A DNA stretch of 64,000 nt from Lucifuga dentata. Taxonomy: Eukaryota; Chordata; Actinopteri; Ophidiiformes; Bythitidae. The position numbers and the translations under genes are program-made. Within the stretch, counting starts at the first letter, position 1. Each line of letters starts with the position of its first letter. The notes beneath the pieces were generated by a model. That model was not told where the DNA came from and did no database searches. It saw only the letters and a program-made list of their open reading frames with translations. The DNA is taken from assembly GCA_014773175.1 (NCBI GenBank), contig VXCM01000455.1, forward strand, positions 62,001-126,000, in the 5' to 3' direction. Of this stretch, positions 27,105 through 40,696 are shown in pieces.

Positions 27105-30100
27105 GCGCACGCATTATAACTTTATTTTGCGTCTTCACGATGGAGGAATCTGCTGTAGATTGTCACATGTGTGAATTATGATAATGTAGTGTAAATCTGT
27201 GTCTGTTACATAATCCATTATATGTTCCCTTATGAACTGGAGACAGTTTCAGCATCCACCAGTTGTGTGTGAGAGCGTGTGTGTCGTCACAAAATGATGA
27301 AGCGTTACAGTATTTACAATGTGTATCCAACAGTGACATCTCTCTCTCTCTTTCTCTTCCAGCTGGGTGACTGGGTGTGTGAGAAGATGCTGATGGCGAG
27401 GGACGGCAGCCGGGATGAGACTCAGAAGCTTCATAAGAAATGGCTGAAGCACCAGGCCTTCATGGCCGAGCTCGCCCAGAATAAGGAATGGCTGGAGAAG
27501 ATCGAGAAGGTGAGGGTTGCTGCGCTCAGAATCATTTAATTTTTTCATCTTTTGTGGCTGCAGGTTTGGTGCTTTTCTGTTTATTGCCTGGAAGTTGTTT
27601 GGGTGTTCAGTGAGTTTCATGACCTTTGGCGCTTAAAGGACCATACTGGCCATTTTGCATATTTGAGCCTAATATATTCAATTTTCATACACGTTACATT
27701 ATTGACAATAATTTCTCAAAGCATACTACTGGAACGGTGAATTTAAAAAAATTTCCTACCTTCCAGACACCATTGGTTTTAGTTCATTCTGGTACGCTAT
27801 TAAAATCAACTTGTTGATACTTGAAACGTTCTTGGGATAGGTAATCCATCATCTTGAACAAGACGTGCATTCAGGTTTTTTTTTAGAAGTCATGTAATTT
27901 TTAGCGTTTGAGTGCAATGAAAAGCGTGGAGTGAATGTATGTCTCCACCGGGGAATATAGTCCCAAAAGAAGACCTGCATTTATTGAAAAATTTAAACAA
28001 TCGTGACTCCATAAAGCTGCGTAACTATTAACAGGCGAAATATTGATTTTTAGGGTGGGTGTATTGCTTGAATATTTGACTTTGGAAGATTAAGAGATTT
28101 TGCAAAAATATCAGGAAAGCTGAAATACGGTTTTATCCTTCGGGAAATGATTGTCAGTAAAGTAACATGTATGAAAATTGAATATATTAGGCTCAAACAT
28201 GCAAAACAGCGGTATGGTCCTTTAAGAACTTGAAAAAAAATGCCTGTGGAATCTTGAATAATCATTACCATCATATGTTATTATGTAAGTGTACTTTTGT
28301 GTGGACATACTGCTGCTGCGATCCGTTGTACTCGGAACTGTGAATGTTCCAAGTCGGTTCTCCTGAGTTCCGATCTAAATGCATTCCAGTGCTTCTGCTT
28401 GGAACAACATGGATTCCCACATGGATTCCCATTCATATTTTCATAGAACGTCTGTCAATGTTTTAAACAGCTACTTGAATAATAGTACAAAATGATGTAA
28501 AGGGAAATCTGTTAGCTTTCACCATGTACACCACCATAGTTGTGATGTCAGATAAGTTGGACAAGGTGGATCTAGCCTGAGTTTCAGACTGAGAGTTCCG
28601 AGCTGAATCACCATTCCATTGCACTTTTCTTTGTCGGAGGTCAGGTTTTTCTGAGTACAGCATACATTACCAGGAAATATCAAAGATGAAGAAGGAATGC
28701 TGTGGTTTGGAGCTATGACTTTGGCCCGCTGAGCTACTAGAGCAAACATACTTATTATATTTTGTGAAATAACATTTTAAACACTTGAGAGTCAGTAGAA
28801 TACAGGTGATCACATGAAGAAGGCATGATCATTTTAATTTCTCTGGTAAAAACAGGCTTCTCCTGGGTCTATATTTCTTGGCGGAGACATATATTTTGTT
28901 CCATGCAGCTCTGTGTTGGATCAGTTAATTTAAGTAACTTCAACAAAATAATAACAGCATGTTGTTCACTGTGATGGATTACTTATCTCAAGCAGGTTTC
29001 AAGTCTCTGCAAGTTGATTTTGATCACCTACTGGAAAGAACTGAAACCAATGGCAATCTGAAAGGTAGAAAAAACAATTCTAAAATTTACCACTCCAGTA
29101 GTGTGTTTTGGAAAATGTCAGTAATGTAACATGCATGCAGGTTGAATTTACTGGGCTCAAACATGCAAAAGCACCGGTATGATCCTTTAAATCAAATTCA
29201 GCTTCTGTTGCCATAGTTTTGTTTGGTGTATAACCAAATAATGACTACGATCAGGAACATATGACAATTATGTTGTTTCATATTACATACCTACCTTAGC
29301 ACACTGTAACTTTTTCCTGTGTTGATTTCCTTGCTCCTGCCCCAGATATATATTTGACCAATGAATATATATATATGTGTGTGTGTGTGTGTGCGTGCAT
29401 GTATCTGTTCTCATATTAATTTTGTTGATACATTTGGTTCTCTTGAGAGTTTTGCTGTGAAAATGAACCAACCAGAGAAAACAGATTGTTTGAAAATGAC
29501 CTAGTACAGTCATTGTACCAAATCCTAAAGCACCAAACTCAATTAATCAGAGAACAACAAAGCCAGTGGCAACGGCAGAAAGTATAATAAAAGGTCTTTA
29601 AATAGAGAAGAGGAATGCTGTAACCTTCATCGTGACACTGAGCCCAGACAGGATCTGCTTCCTATTGCAGAGGATTATACAGCACGTCAGCCGCTTGTTC
29701 AAAGCTGCGTTTGGCACAGATGTACATTAATTGGGTTAGTCAGTGTTTCCCAGTTGCAGTCCAGGCTTTAGGCTTTACTCTGGGCTGCTGTGTTCACACC
29801 TCAGGATCACTTTCACAACCTGGATCAGCTGCTGTGAAGATAAAAATCCTTCCTCACCTTTAGAATCATAGATCACCACCATCTTCCTCAAATCATCCAA
29901 TGTGTGACACCATTCTCGACAACATCACACGTGTTCCTGTGCATCTTTATGTATGGCCTGTGAAAGTCAATGAAGGTGATAATTGAATCACGTTTGCTCT
30001 TGTTATAATAATACAGATGGAACTAAAAGATCGTCATAAATTTTCTACACATTCTCCTGTTTAATTGCTTCACTTGGAATTCTCAGAGCCCTTTTAGTGT

Positions 30101-32113
30101 TTAATTGTGAAATGTTTCAGAGAACGTTAAGATGTAAATATTTTCTGCTGAATGAAGGATTGATGGGGTGGCACGGTGGCTTAGTGGTTAGCACTGTTGC
30201 CTCACAGCAAGAAGGTTTGAATCCAACTCGGTCCTTTGTGTGTGGAATTTGCATGTTGTCTTTGTGGGTTTCCTCCATCTCCAAAAACATGCAGGTTAGG
30301 TGAATTGGAAACGATAAATTGACTGTAGGTGTGAATGAGAGAATGAATACGTTTTGTCTGTCTGTGTGTGTATCAGCCCTGTGATTGGCTAGCAAGCTGT
30401 CCAGGTTGTTCCCTACCTCTTGCCCAATGACTGCTGGGATAGGCTCAACCAAGATCAACCAAGTTCAACTTTGACCCATCAGTCGCTGACCTTTCCAGCA
30501 CACAACGAATGTAAAATAGTTGAGAAGCAACACAACAATGGAGGAGAAGCTCATAACCTGCGTTACAACACAAGCAATTTTTCAATCGTACCACAATCTG
30601 GACAGAAAGGTAATTGCATGGAAAAAAAAATTCAGCATTCAGAAAGGGTGACCAGGTTTATAAACTGGCATATAATCCATGATTTTATCAGCTGTCTACC
30701 CCGGCTGCTTCTTGATGTTGTGTTGCTACGTCGGCACTCCATGCTGACTAAGGAATTGGGAGTGTAGGCGGTGAGGAGAGCGATGCATAGATTCCTCTCT
30801 GTATCGTATATACATACATCTTATCATGTCAAAGCACCCTTTGTTGTGTTGCTGCAACCTAAAAAAGGCCATTATTTCCTGCATCATATTTCCTAGTGAA
30901 TTTCTATAAATAAAGCTTAATAAACAGAAATTAAATCAAGACAGCTGAAGCTAATGTTTGTCACTGAGTTGTGTTTTTGTTTTGCTGTATCAGGTCATCA
31001 GGTGGACGATTGTGAGGTCTGGCTGTAATGGCTGCCAGTCTCTCTGTGTGTGTTATCAGTATCAAATTAGATTCTGACTCTGTCCACAGTGCTCAATAGT
31101 GACTGATGTAACTCCTGTCTCATATTAGGAGCTTTAACAGGACACACTGATGGACTTTAAAGCTGCTGCCAAGATGCAGTTTTATCTGCTGTATACCATG
31201 ACTGATTGGGAGATTTTGGGGAAAATATGTAGTTGTGGCTTTTAGGAATTTTGCAGAATTAGAATTTTGTAGAATTCAAATAAAAAAAAAAACTGTAAAA
31301 TTTGATTTCTACATTTTTTTCCATCACTTTGTTTTTCTAGATTCAATAACTTTCCAGAGACAAGCAGAGAATTAGTTTTACAAGCCAAATGTATCACCTT
31401 GAATAGTAAAGAATGCTTTTTAAAGGTGAAAATGCAAACCAAAATCAATGGAAAGTGAAATTGCAAAACTTTAGACTCCAAATGAGCAGGTATAATTTGA
31501 CTCAAACCCAGTAAAGTCATGAACAGTCTTTTTTATTTATTTATATGTTAATGTTTTTTGTAGGAGGCAGATAGAATAAATCCATGCTATGATGTCTCCA
31601 AAAACAGAAAACACAAGATGCATAAACAAATGGAGCAGAAACAGCCATCATGCTACACAACATATTAACTTCTACAAACCAATGAAGTTCAGACTATTAT
31701 GTGATCTCTGTCCTCAACCTATCAGCTTGCTGATCACTGAAGTGTCATTGCAGTTGATGCTATTGGCAGCTTCATCCACTACTGGCCCTTAAGATGCTCA
31801 TTATGTCTAATTACTGTATGCTTGTTGCTAAGATCTGTTATTTCTTTCTATTTTCTCTTCGGTAGTGGGCAAGGAGAAGCTGGCATGTGTGTGTCCATGT
31901 TAGTGTGCGTGTGCATTCCTGTAACGTGGGCTCATGATGTGGGGAATTTGGCTGACCAATGTGTTATGTTATACAGTGATATGATCGTGTAGATGGAGGC
32001 AGGACCGCCAGGCTCGAGAGCGCAGAGCAGTTTCTATTATAAATTCACAGGTCATGTGCTTATCTGGAGACAGAGTTCGGTTACTGGAAAATGCTGAGGG
32101 AGAGGGAGGGAGG

Positions 32114-32149
<36 letters not shown>

Positions 32150-32164
32150 CAGACNNNNNNNNNN

Positions 32165-32215
<51 letters not shown>

Positions 32216-32853
32216 ACCAGTATTTTCAATTTGCAAATTACCATTTACTATAATAAAACCTGTGATGATGATGATTCAGATGAGACTCTTACCTTCCATT
32301 CCTCACTCATATAAACAGGGTAAATATGACACAGGACATGTATTAAAAACAGCTGAAGAGAAAGTGGTAGAAAAACTTTTTATGGCAGAAAAAAGCATCA
32401 TTCTGCAAGTGGAGCAGTTGACCTAATAAAACATTTTAGATAAGCCAAGCTCTATATGTGTGTGTGTGTGTGTTCCATGCTCTTGCCTACATGTCCTGTG
32501 CTCTTCACTAGCAGACTGTAGTCTCACCAGGCCGTCTATCTGTTGGCAGGTAGACAGAGTTTAGCTGCTGAAATAGTACGTGGCTCCATGTTCATCCTGC
32601 TGTCCTGCTGCACGGTCGTTGCTACGCAACTTTATCATTTTTGTAAGGCATAATTCATAGTGCTTGGCTTCTTTTCATGCCACAATTGATGCAGATTTGG
32701 GGTACATTTTGTGGTGAAGCTGCAGAAATCTTGTTCAGGGTGGTCAGGCACCACGAGATTTCATGGCAAATTCGGTTAATTTAATTAGAATCAAGCTTGG
32801 AGGAGATGGATAGAGACAGGGAGAGAAGAAAATAGAAACTCAGAGAAATGTGC

Positions 32854-32885
<32 letters not shown>

Positions 32886-35800
32886 NCTCTCTCTCTCTCT
32901 CTCACTCACTCTCTCTTTCATCAACAACTGCTAAATACACACTTGAGTGTTAATGAGAGCAGACATTCATATTTTGGTTTTGTGGCCGTGCATGCCTACC
33001 TGCATACCACGAATGTGCGACTCTGTATATGAGCAAATGCAAAATCAACAAGAGTGTTGGGTTGGGATTCAACCCAAACCTTGATTCAAAATTATGAGTG
33101 TTCATCATTTTTTGAATGAGTCATAGACATGTAGAAATACGTGAACACCGTAAAAAAAAAAAAATAATAATAATAATAATAACATTTAGACACATTTTGA
33201 TTATTATTTGACTGAAAAGAACTGGACCAAAACTGCCAAAAGTGAGGAACAAAAACTTTCAAACCGTGAAAAAAGTGATGCCTAAGTGATAAAAACTGGT
33301 TTTTAGGTGTCAAAACCCTTACTATGACTTCAGGCTCCCTTACATCTCTACATTTAAGGCATTGAATGTCTCATAATTTGCGAGATTATGGCCTAGACTG
33401 CTTAAATGAAGCTTAAATAAAGTTATAGCAGACTGAAGACACAAACTTCACTTCAGTGTGTTACGGAGAGAATTTACCAGTAGAATGACTCTGGTTTGCT
33501 GTTTGCTGTGTACTCTGTGGGTTGGAGCGTACTGTGAAATCTTCTCTAATCCAGTAAATGATGATTAATGTGGTTTCAGGTGACTGTCGACCTGTTGTTT
33601 GTAGAACATCCTGTCCAAACACTCTGCATCGTCTGTCCTGGTTGTGACTCTCTGTTCTTGTCCTCTGAGAGTCCAAACTCTATTTCTGTAACACGTAAAA
33701 ACCATTCTGTGCCGTGAAGCACATTAGGGTAGCATCAGCCATCTGTGTGTCTTTGTGTGTGTACTTTAGTTTGCATATGTGTGAATGGTGCTTTCAGTCG
33801 GAAACTGAAAAATTGGTTTAAATTTGGCTTTTCCCTGTAACTTAAGTTGAGCTGGTAAACAGGAAGTCTCTAAGAGGGCATTTGTCTCAGATTCTACCAA
33901 TCTGCGCCTCGCTCGCCTTGCTGCCTACACTCCTGATGTCCTGCGTGGAACAGAGTATCGACGTAGCAACATGCATTATCATAAAAACGCCAGCGTAGAT
34001 ATAGCGATTATAGATTTTATGCCAGTTTACAAAACTGATATCCCCGTCTGATGGCTGACATTTCGATATGCAATCATCTTTCTGCCCACAAGATGGTTCG
34101 ATTTTAAAGTTGTGTTGTATAACTCGGGGAATTTCTCTTCTCCATTGTTCCATTGGCACTTCTGCTTACATCACATGCAGCTATTCTCTCATTGGTCGCA
34201 TGAAAGGTCAGAGGTGGGCAGTTCAAAGTTGAATTTGGCAAGGTTGGGAGTCACTGCTCAACTCTCAATAATGGAACACCAACTCAGCGCACCGCTCAGC
34301 AGTTATAATGTGAAAGCAGCCTTACAGACAGCTCACATTTGTGAAATTACATCATTGTTTGGGAAAAACTCTGTTTTGTTCATTGATATTAAAAATGTGA
34401 TGCCACATTTTTCAGAATTATTTGCTAAATTATCCACTTTTTTTTTTTAACACCCTCTTTGATGTGGATATGAGATGCATTTTCAAGCATGNATTATCCA
34501 CTTTTTTTTTTTAACACCCTCTTTGATGTGGATATGAGATGCATTTTCAAGCATGCATTTTGTTGGAGCTGTACTGCCACCTCTCACTTTCTCAAAAACT
34601 CATCCATTGGTCAGAGTCGCTGTTCGTAGCTCTGGTGAACTAGTCTGGTGAACTTCTGACCATGTATGAACAGCAGTCAAGTGTTCAACCCAACATACAC
34701 CAGTATCCAGGAGTCCAGTGTGTATGAGTGTGTGAAAATAGTGTGTGTGTTCAACAGAATGTCTCCACAATAAAAAGATGTTAAGATTGATGGGAAGCTT
34801 CATTTTACGTAATTATAATGCAGCTTGTCATTTCCGTGATGACGTCAAGTGGCTGGCAGCAGCTGGAGCAACGTGTCTCCTCCTTCCTGTGCTTGATGTG
34901 GTTGCCTGGCAACCGCTACCCAATCCCCTCTCGCCTCTCCTCCTCTTCCCTCCTCTCATGATACAGCTCATGTGTGAAGGTCATCCCCCCCTCCCTGTTC
35001 ATTCCTTCGTATGTCTCTCCTTTAATCAAGAGACAGGAAATACAAGTTACATGTAACAGGAAGTGATGTAAAGCACAGGGTAAGCGAGCAGAGGATGCTG
35101 CTTTGGAGCATTGAGATTTAGCCGCAGTTAGCATGGCAGGCGTATGAGAGAGGTACTAATGTGTGGCAGTGTAAGGAAGCTAATCAGAATCTAATAAGCT
35201 GAGGCATGCAGTGCTCTGAATATGTAATTCATTGTTTAATCAATAACTCTGCTGTTATGCAGCTGCAGGATGACTGGGCTTCCTAACAGGCCACAAAAGC
35301 CTGAATATGTGTATGTATGTGAACTAGAGCTGAAACAATAAATCATTTAATTGCTGAGGCAAGCAAAAGAAAATTAATCGACAAGAATTTTAATAGGTCA
35401 CCTGCTTCTAAAAGATGAGGATTTGTTGCTTTTCTCTGTTTTATATAATAGTGAAATGAATCACATTGGGTGTTTAGCAGACAAAACCAGCAATTTGAAG
35501 TTATTTCTTTACACTCTCAAATGTTGTCAGGGACAGTTATCAGTATATCTGTCCTATATTATGTAGGTGGGTGATATAACCAGTGTAAACTGTACATCTG
35601 TAGATATTTGTACCATAATATGAATTTCTCCAGTTTCTACCATTTCAAATGCAGCTTTGCTGGAGAAACTGAGACAGATGGAACCACCAGAGCTGCATGA
35701 GTTGTTAGCATGAAGCTCACTCTAAACCCAATTTACTCTAATGGTGTTTTCACTCTTATGTTGTTTAATCCAGTTCAATCTGACTTAGATACATTTTCCC

Positions 35801-38800
35801 CTTTGGTATGATTCATTTTGCCAGATCTGAACACAGCAAACACACTCAGATGTGGAACAAAACAACCCCACCAAGAGGGATGAACGTTATTATTCAGGAT
35901 AACTGTTATTACCTCCACCTAGGAGCGTATGTGATCACAGGAGTTTGTTCGTCTGTCTGTTTGTTAGCAGGATATTTCCAAAAGTTATGGATGGATTTAT
36001 ATGACAGTTGAGAGACAGCTAGATAATGTCAAGAAGAAGAAATCATTTGGAAGTGACTTGGCTCATATTCTGGATCCAGAAGAATTTCTTTAGCCTGTAA
36101 AATCTTAGGCAGAGGATTGCACGCTAAGAGTGCATTCTTGCTGCAATATGAAATTGGATATACAACCCTAATTTTATTACCAAAAAAAGAAAATCACTGT
36201 TGACCCATTCTGTATCCTGTACATGTATAACGAATATGGGTAACATTGTACTAGTGCAAAAAAAATGAACAGAAAGCAAACAGCCTGGATGCCAGATTGG
36301 CTCAACCGGAGCTACTTCTAGTTTCAGAAAATAGAATCCTGATTTTTCTATTTTTAAACCTAAAAATCAATGTAACAGCAGCCTGGATGCCTGCAGAAGT
36401 TGGTGTCAGTTACAAAGACATGCCGAATCCTCCAGTAATGTGTGTGATGTCACTCTGTAATCATCAGACAGGAGCTGTTGTTGGCTGGTTATTGGTTCTG
36501 CTTCAGTTGCAGCAGAATGTGTTCACAGTTGCAGACGTATGAGCATGTAAGTGTAAAGTGAGGTTTTTAAATCGTTCTCCGCCGTGCTGTCTAAATCCAC
36601 CAGGCTTTCACTTCTTGCCCCCTTCTCTAATTAACTGGCCTCATTAACTCCTTAAGAATGACAATCTCTGTGTTTTCTCACTCACACACAGGTAAAGAGT
36701 TTACCTTAAGATTTACTCGTGCTGGTAACGTGGTGTAGCTGTTTCTATCTGTACTCTATATGTCTCAGTCACGTGATAACTTCCTGTGCCTGCACTCAAA
36801 CCTGCTGTTCAAACAGAAGAGTGACCTGCATGTGCACCTGAAGAGTATAAACCAAAATATTGTGTCGTGTCAATCTCAGTAAAATTTTGTAACCTGAAAT
36901 TATTAGGCTCAAACATGCAAAACCACCAGTATGGTCCTTTAGGCACTATTCTGTTCATTTCAGGCCTCTCTCTCTCCTTAAATAATAAGTCCATATAGGA
37001 TGGAAACATGTAATGAGCTGGAAGGAATTTGCTGAGCCTCCCAGAAACTGGAGCACTCTTGTCTTTCAGATGCCCTCAGTACAGAAAAAAGTACTTATTG
37101 GGGTTAAGAAGAGCAAAATAAAAGTACACAAGTACTATAGTCTCTCTTCCATGAGTCAAACTAAAGCTTTTAAAGCAACAGAGATGGAGATGGAGCCCTT
37201 TAGGTAGATGGGACATCTGCCCTCATCTCTGCTTCTTGCTGGGCGCCTTCTGGAAGATATCTAATCTCTAGCTGTGTGTATGTATGTGTGTGCGTGTATG
37301 CGTGTGTGTTGTGGAGGTCTGTGTGTGGTTAAGACATGTCTGGGAGACTGAGGTGGCATCTGAAAGAACAAACACACGAAGCACACAGTAAGAACATGCT
37401 AACATAAATAACCTGAGAGCAGCAACAGGAAACATCAGTCAGCCAAATTCCCCGATTATGAGCCCACGTTACAGGAATGCACACGCTACTAACATGGACA
37501 TACACACATACGTGCACTCTGGTGATAAATTTTAATGGGATGAAATCTGAATGGTGTTTAAGTGGCGAGTGTTGATCTGATCTCACACACACATTCTAGT
37601 GGCACCGTGCCTCTTCCTCAAGCGTCAACCTCTGCATTCTGTCTCTAACGCACAACAATACGCAACCAACTGGAAAGCGAGAAGCTGTTGGTGTTTAGTC
37701 TTAGGAGCAGATTTTTCACATGTCGAGTAAATATTGCCACAGCATCTGCGTTGTCCTCAGCCTGACAGACACAGCGAGCAGCCAGCAGACAGTCAGCACT
37801 GAACAGATGTCCACTGCGAATGAAGACGGACGTTCTAATGTCCATCTGTTACTGTTAGAATCAGGGTTCTGTCAGGAGATCCCACTCTTCTTCCTCTGAG
37901 ATAGCCATTCTGCTTCCTGTTCTGGTTCTTATTACCACCAAGGAGGTTCTGGTTGTCTGTCTATCTGTCGTCTGTGTGTTTGTTTGTTTGTTGGTTTGTT
38001 TGCTAGCAGGATATCTCGAAACGTTTGGATGAAATTTGGGGGACAGATAGATAATGTTGAGAAGAAGAAGTGATTAAATTATGGATCCAGAAAAATGTTT
38101 AACCTATTGTTGTGAGAGTAGCGTAGCAATTCCTTTAAGAGACCACTAATTGCTGTGTGTGTGCATGTGTGTGTGTGCGCATGTGCGGAGCAGGTTGATG
38201 TTGGCGATGGGAGCAGAACTAGGTTAGCAAACTGCTGCAATAGTGACAGTAACAGTGAATCACAGTATGATATGGAAGATTATAAGGGACACAATTAAAA
38301 TTAAAAAAACAGCGAAATATAATACACATTTGTGAAATACCATACATAATTTCATTTGTATTTCATTTCCATACACGCATTAAACATGTCATAATTAAGT
38401 GAAAAACATATGGTACAATGCAAACTGTTTATTTATTTTGTTTGAATGCTTGAATTAATTGTTTTTCATTGTGACATGAATTTTTCATGCCACATTAAAA
38501 TCAAATCACAGTACGGAGAAAAGTAAAACTCAGGAGTTTTTCATTTCATTGTTGTCTAACATGGAGTGCATAGACATGCCTAAATTAAATGCAAACATTA
38601 AATGCTAACCCTAACCCTATGAAGCTGAGTTTGCTGGAAAATAAAAGGCCATGGCTAATCAAGAAACAGAGTCCTAAACCTAAATATAATAGTTTAAGTT
38701 CTGGAGCAATAAAAAGTGCTTCTGGAGGCTAAAGCAAGAAATATTAACACTATAAAATCAATGCTATTGGGCCAATTTCAATGAGATTTAGCACTTAGCT

Positions 38801-40662
38801 AAATTTTAATAGTACTGTTTTTTAAAATTGAAGCCTTGGCAGAGGTATGCACTCTCAGAGTGCCTTCTTCTTCACTTTGTTTTGGTTTTGGCTGCTTGCG
38901 TCCGTGATTTCATTCTTTCAGTCAGAGCTCATGGCTATAGGTGAGGATTGGCACGTAGATTAGCCAATAAATAGAGCTTCACCTTCAGGCTCAGCTTTTT
39001 ACCTCAACAGCAGATGCCACATCCATCTCACGTTCCATCCTACCCTCACTCATGAAGACCCTGAAATGCTTGAACTCCTTCACTTGGTGCAGCAGCAGCT
39101 GGAGGCGATCTAGCATTTTCCAGCATCGTACCAAGGCCCAGTACTGTGTGTAAGAGCGGTGAATGTGTCATCTGAGAGACTATACTGTAGCGTGAATATG
39201 TGAGTGTGAGTACGAGCTCTGAGCTGTGGGTGAAGCTGCACGAGCCTACGCAGCCTCCCACTCTGCACAGGAAATGTTACACTACAGTGAAAGCTGATGT
39301 AACAATGGAACTGTAAAGGACTTGGAGTGGTGCAGTGTAGCTGACTGTACTGACTGTAATACCTGCCTTTTTAATAGTATGTGTGTATTTATGTATGTAC
39401 GCACACATCTGATGTATTGGTGCAATTGGGAGTCAATTCCAAATCAAAGAAAACAATCCATTCAGCAGCTCAGTGTGTCTGTAGCTTGTAACATAACCTG
39501 AATAAGTGGGATGTTTTTCTTTGTGCACGTTGAGTCGCTGCTCAAGTTAACCATCATGGTGTGAAATGACCTCCTACCAAGCACCAAATGACGGTAAAAT
39601 TTGTCTTTGGCAGAAAAATGACTAAGAAAAAAAATGTTGCCATCCACAATGTCCTGTAGTTTCTTGTTAGACTTGTGATTCTGATGTAATTTTGGGTTTT
39701 TTGTTTCAATCGGACAGCAGATTTTATGATAATTTACAGCAGGTAGTTTGTGTTGAATATTGTCAAAGTATCAAAACTTGAGATGTATAGAAATGCATCC
39801 ATTAAGATAAACCCGTATGTTTTGAACTGGCCTCAAAGCTACGTTTTGATTGGTTCTTTACTTCTGTAACATGTTGCCACCAACATGCAACATGTTTGAA
39901 TTTAGCCGCTTACACATCTGGTTCAACACACCCCTAAGTGAAGAAGTGTTTTGCAGTCTGTGGGTTTTGCCAACTAAAGCATGATTAGCTAGCCAATCAA
40001 AACAGAGCATGCTTTTTTTCTTCTTTTCTTAAAGAGACAGTACCTGTTTGTACTTATTGTGCACAGTAGCATGAAGCGTGTTCTGTGTCTGTGTTTCGCA
40101 GTCTGTGTTTTTTAGGGTTTTTGCCAATTCAGGCCTGACACAACTGCCCACCAGAACAGAATAAGCTTTTAGGGAGGGTCTTAAAGAGACAGTAGGTAAA
40201 ATGGTCTGTTTTCACTCAGCGTGCACAGTGGTGCTGCAGCAAGGGAGAGTAGAAGTTGATCAGTGTGGGTTTTTTTGTTTGTTTGTTTACACTTAAGAGC
40301 ATTGCAAAGCTTTTAAAATAGACCCTAAATGAAAATAAGAACATGAAAATCAGAATATGATGCGACCAAAAAAGCCTTCTGAGTTATTATTTATGAAGCA
40401 TAATGTTTAATGTCACTAGTTGCTTTGTACTGGAAGTATTGTAGTCAAATAACAGATATAAAATGTAATATATATAAAATGCTGCCAACTTTTTTAATTT
40501 AATACACAAACCAGCAGTGAAGTAAAGAACATGGATGGCAGTTTGACCCAGAGGTACAGAAAATAGGTCAACAAATTCTCTCTCTCTCTCTCTCCCTCTC
40601 TCTCTCTCTCTCTCNCAGAGGTACAGAAAATAGGTCAACAAATTCTCTCTCTCTCTCTCTCC

Positions 40663-40696
<34 letters not shown>

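Larger units (their letters stand above)
19491..27362 (+). other. Intron 20 (7.9 kb) between repeats 9 and 10
   Basis: It contains two copies of a dispersed repeat (19730-20430 and 20520-20990), GT-rich tracts (21958-22110), a (GTTT)n run (about 22283-22307), long (CT)n/(GA)n tracts (24665-24832), a TTAA element (25245-25697), a CACTG element (25771-26006), a CTC-rich promoter-like block (26030-26640) and (GT)n (27063-27106). No coding exon was recognised. Confidence 0.75.

Noticed and set aside
32054..32426. Open frames encoding long RE/ER or SL runs
   Set aside because: They are translations of a (GA)n microsatellite with a 10-N gap and are not conserved proteins.
38605..38618. ctaaccctaaccct, telomere-like repeat
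   Set aside because: Only about two units; too short to be an interstitial telomeric array.
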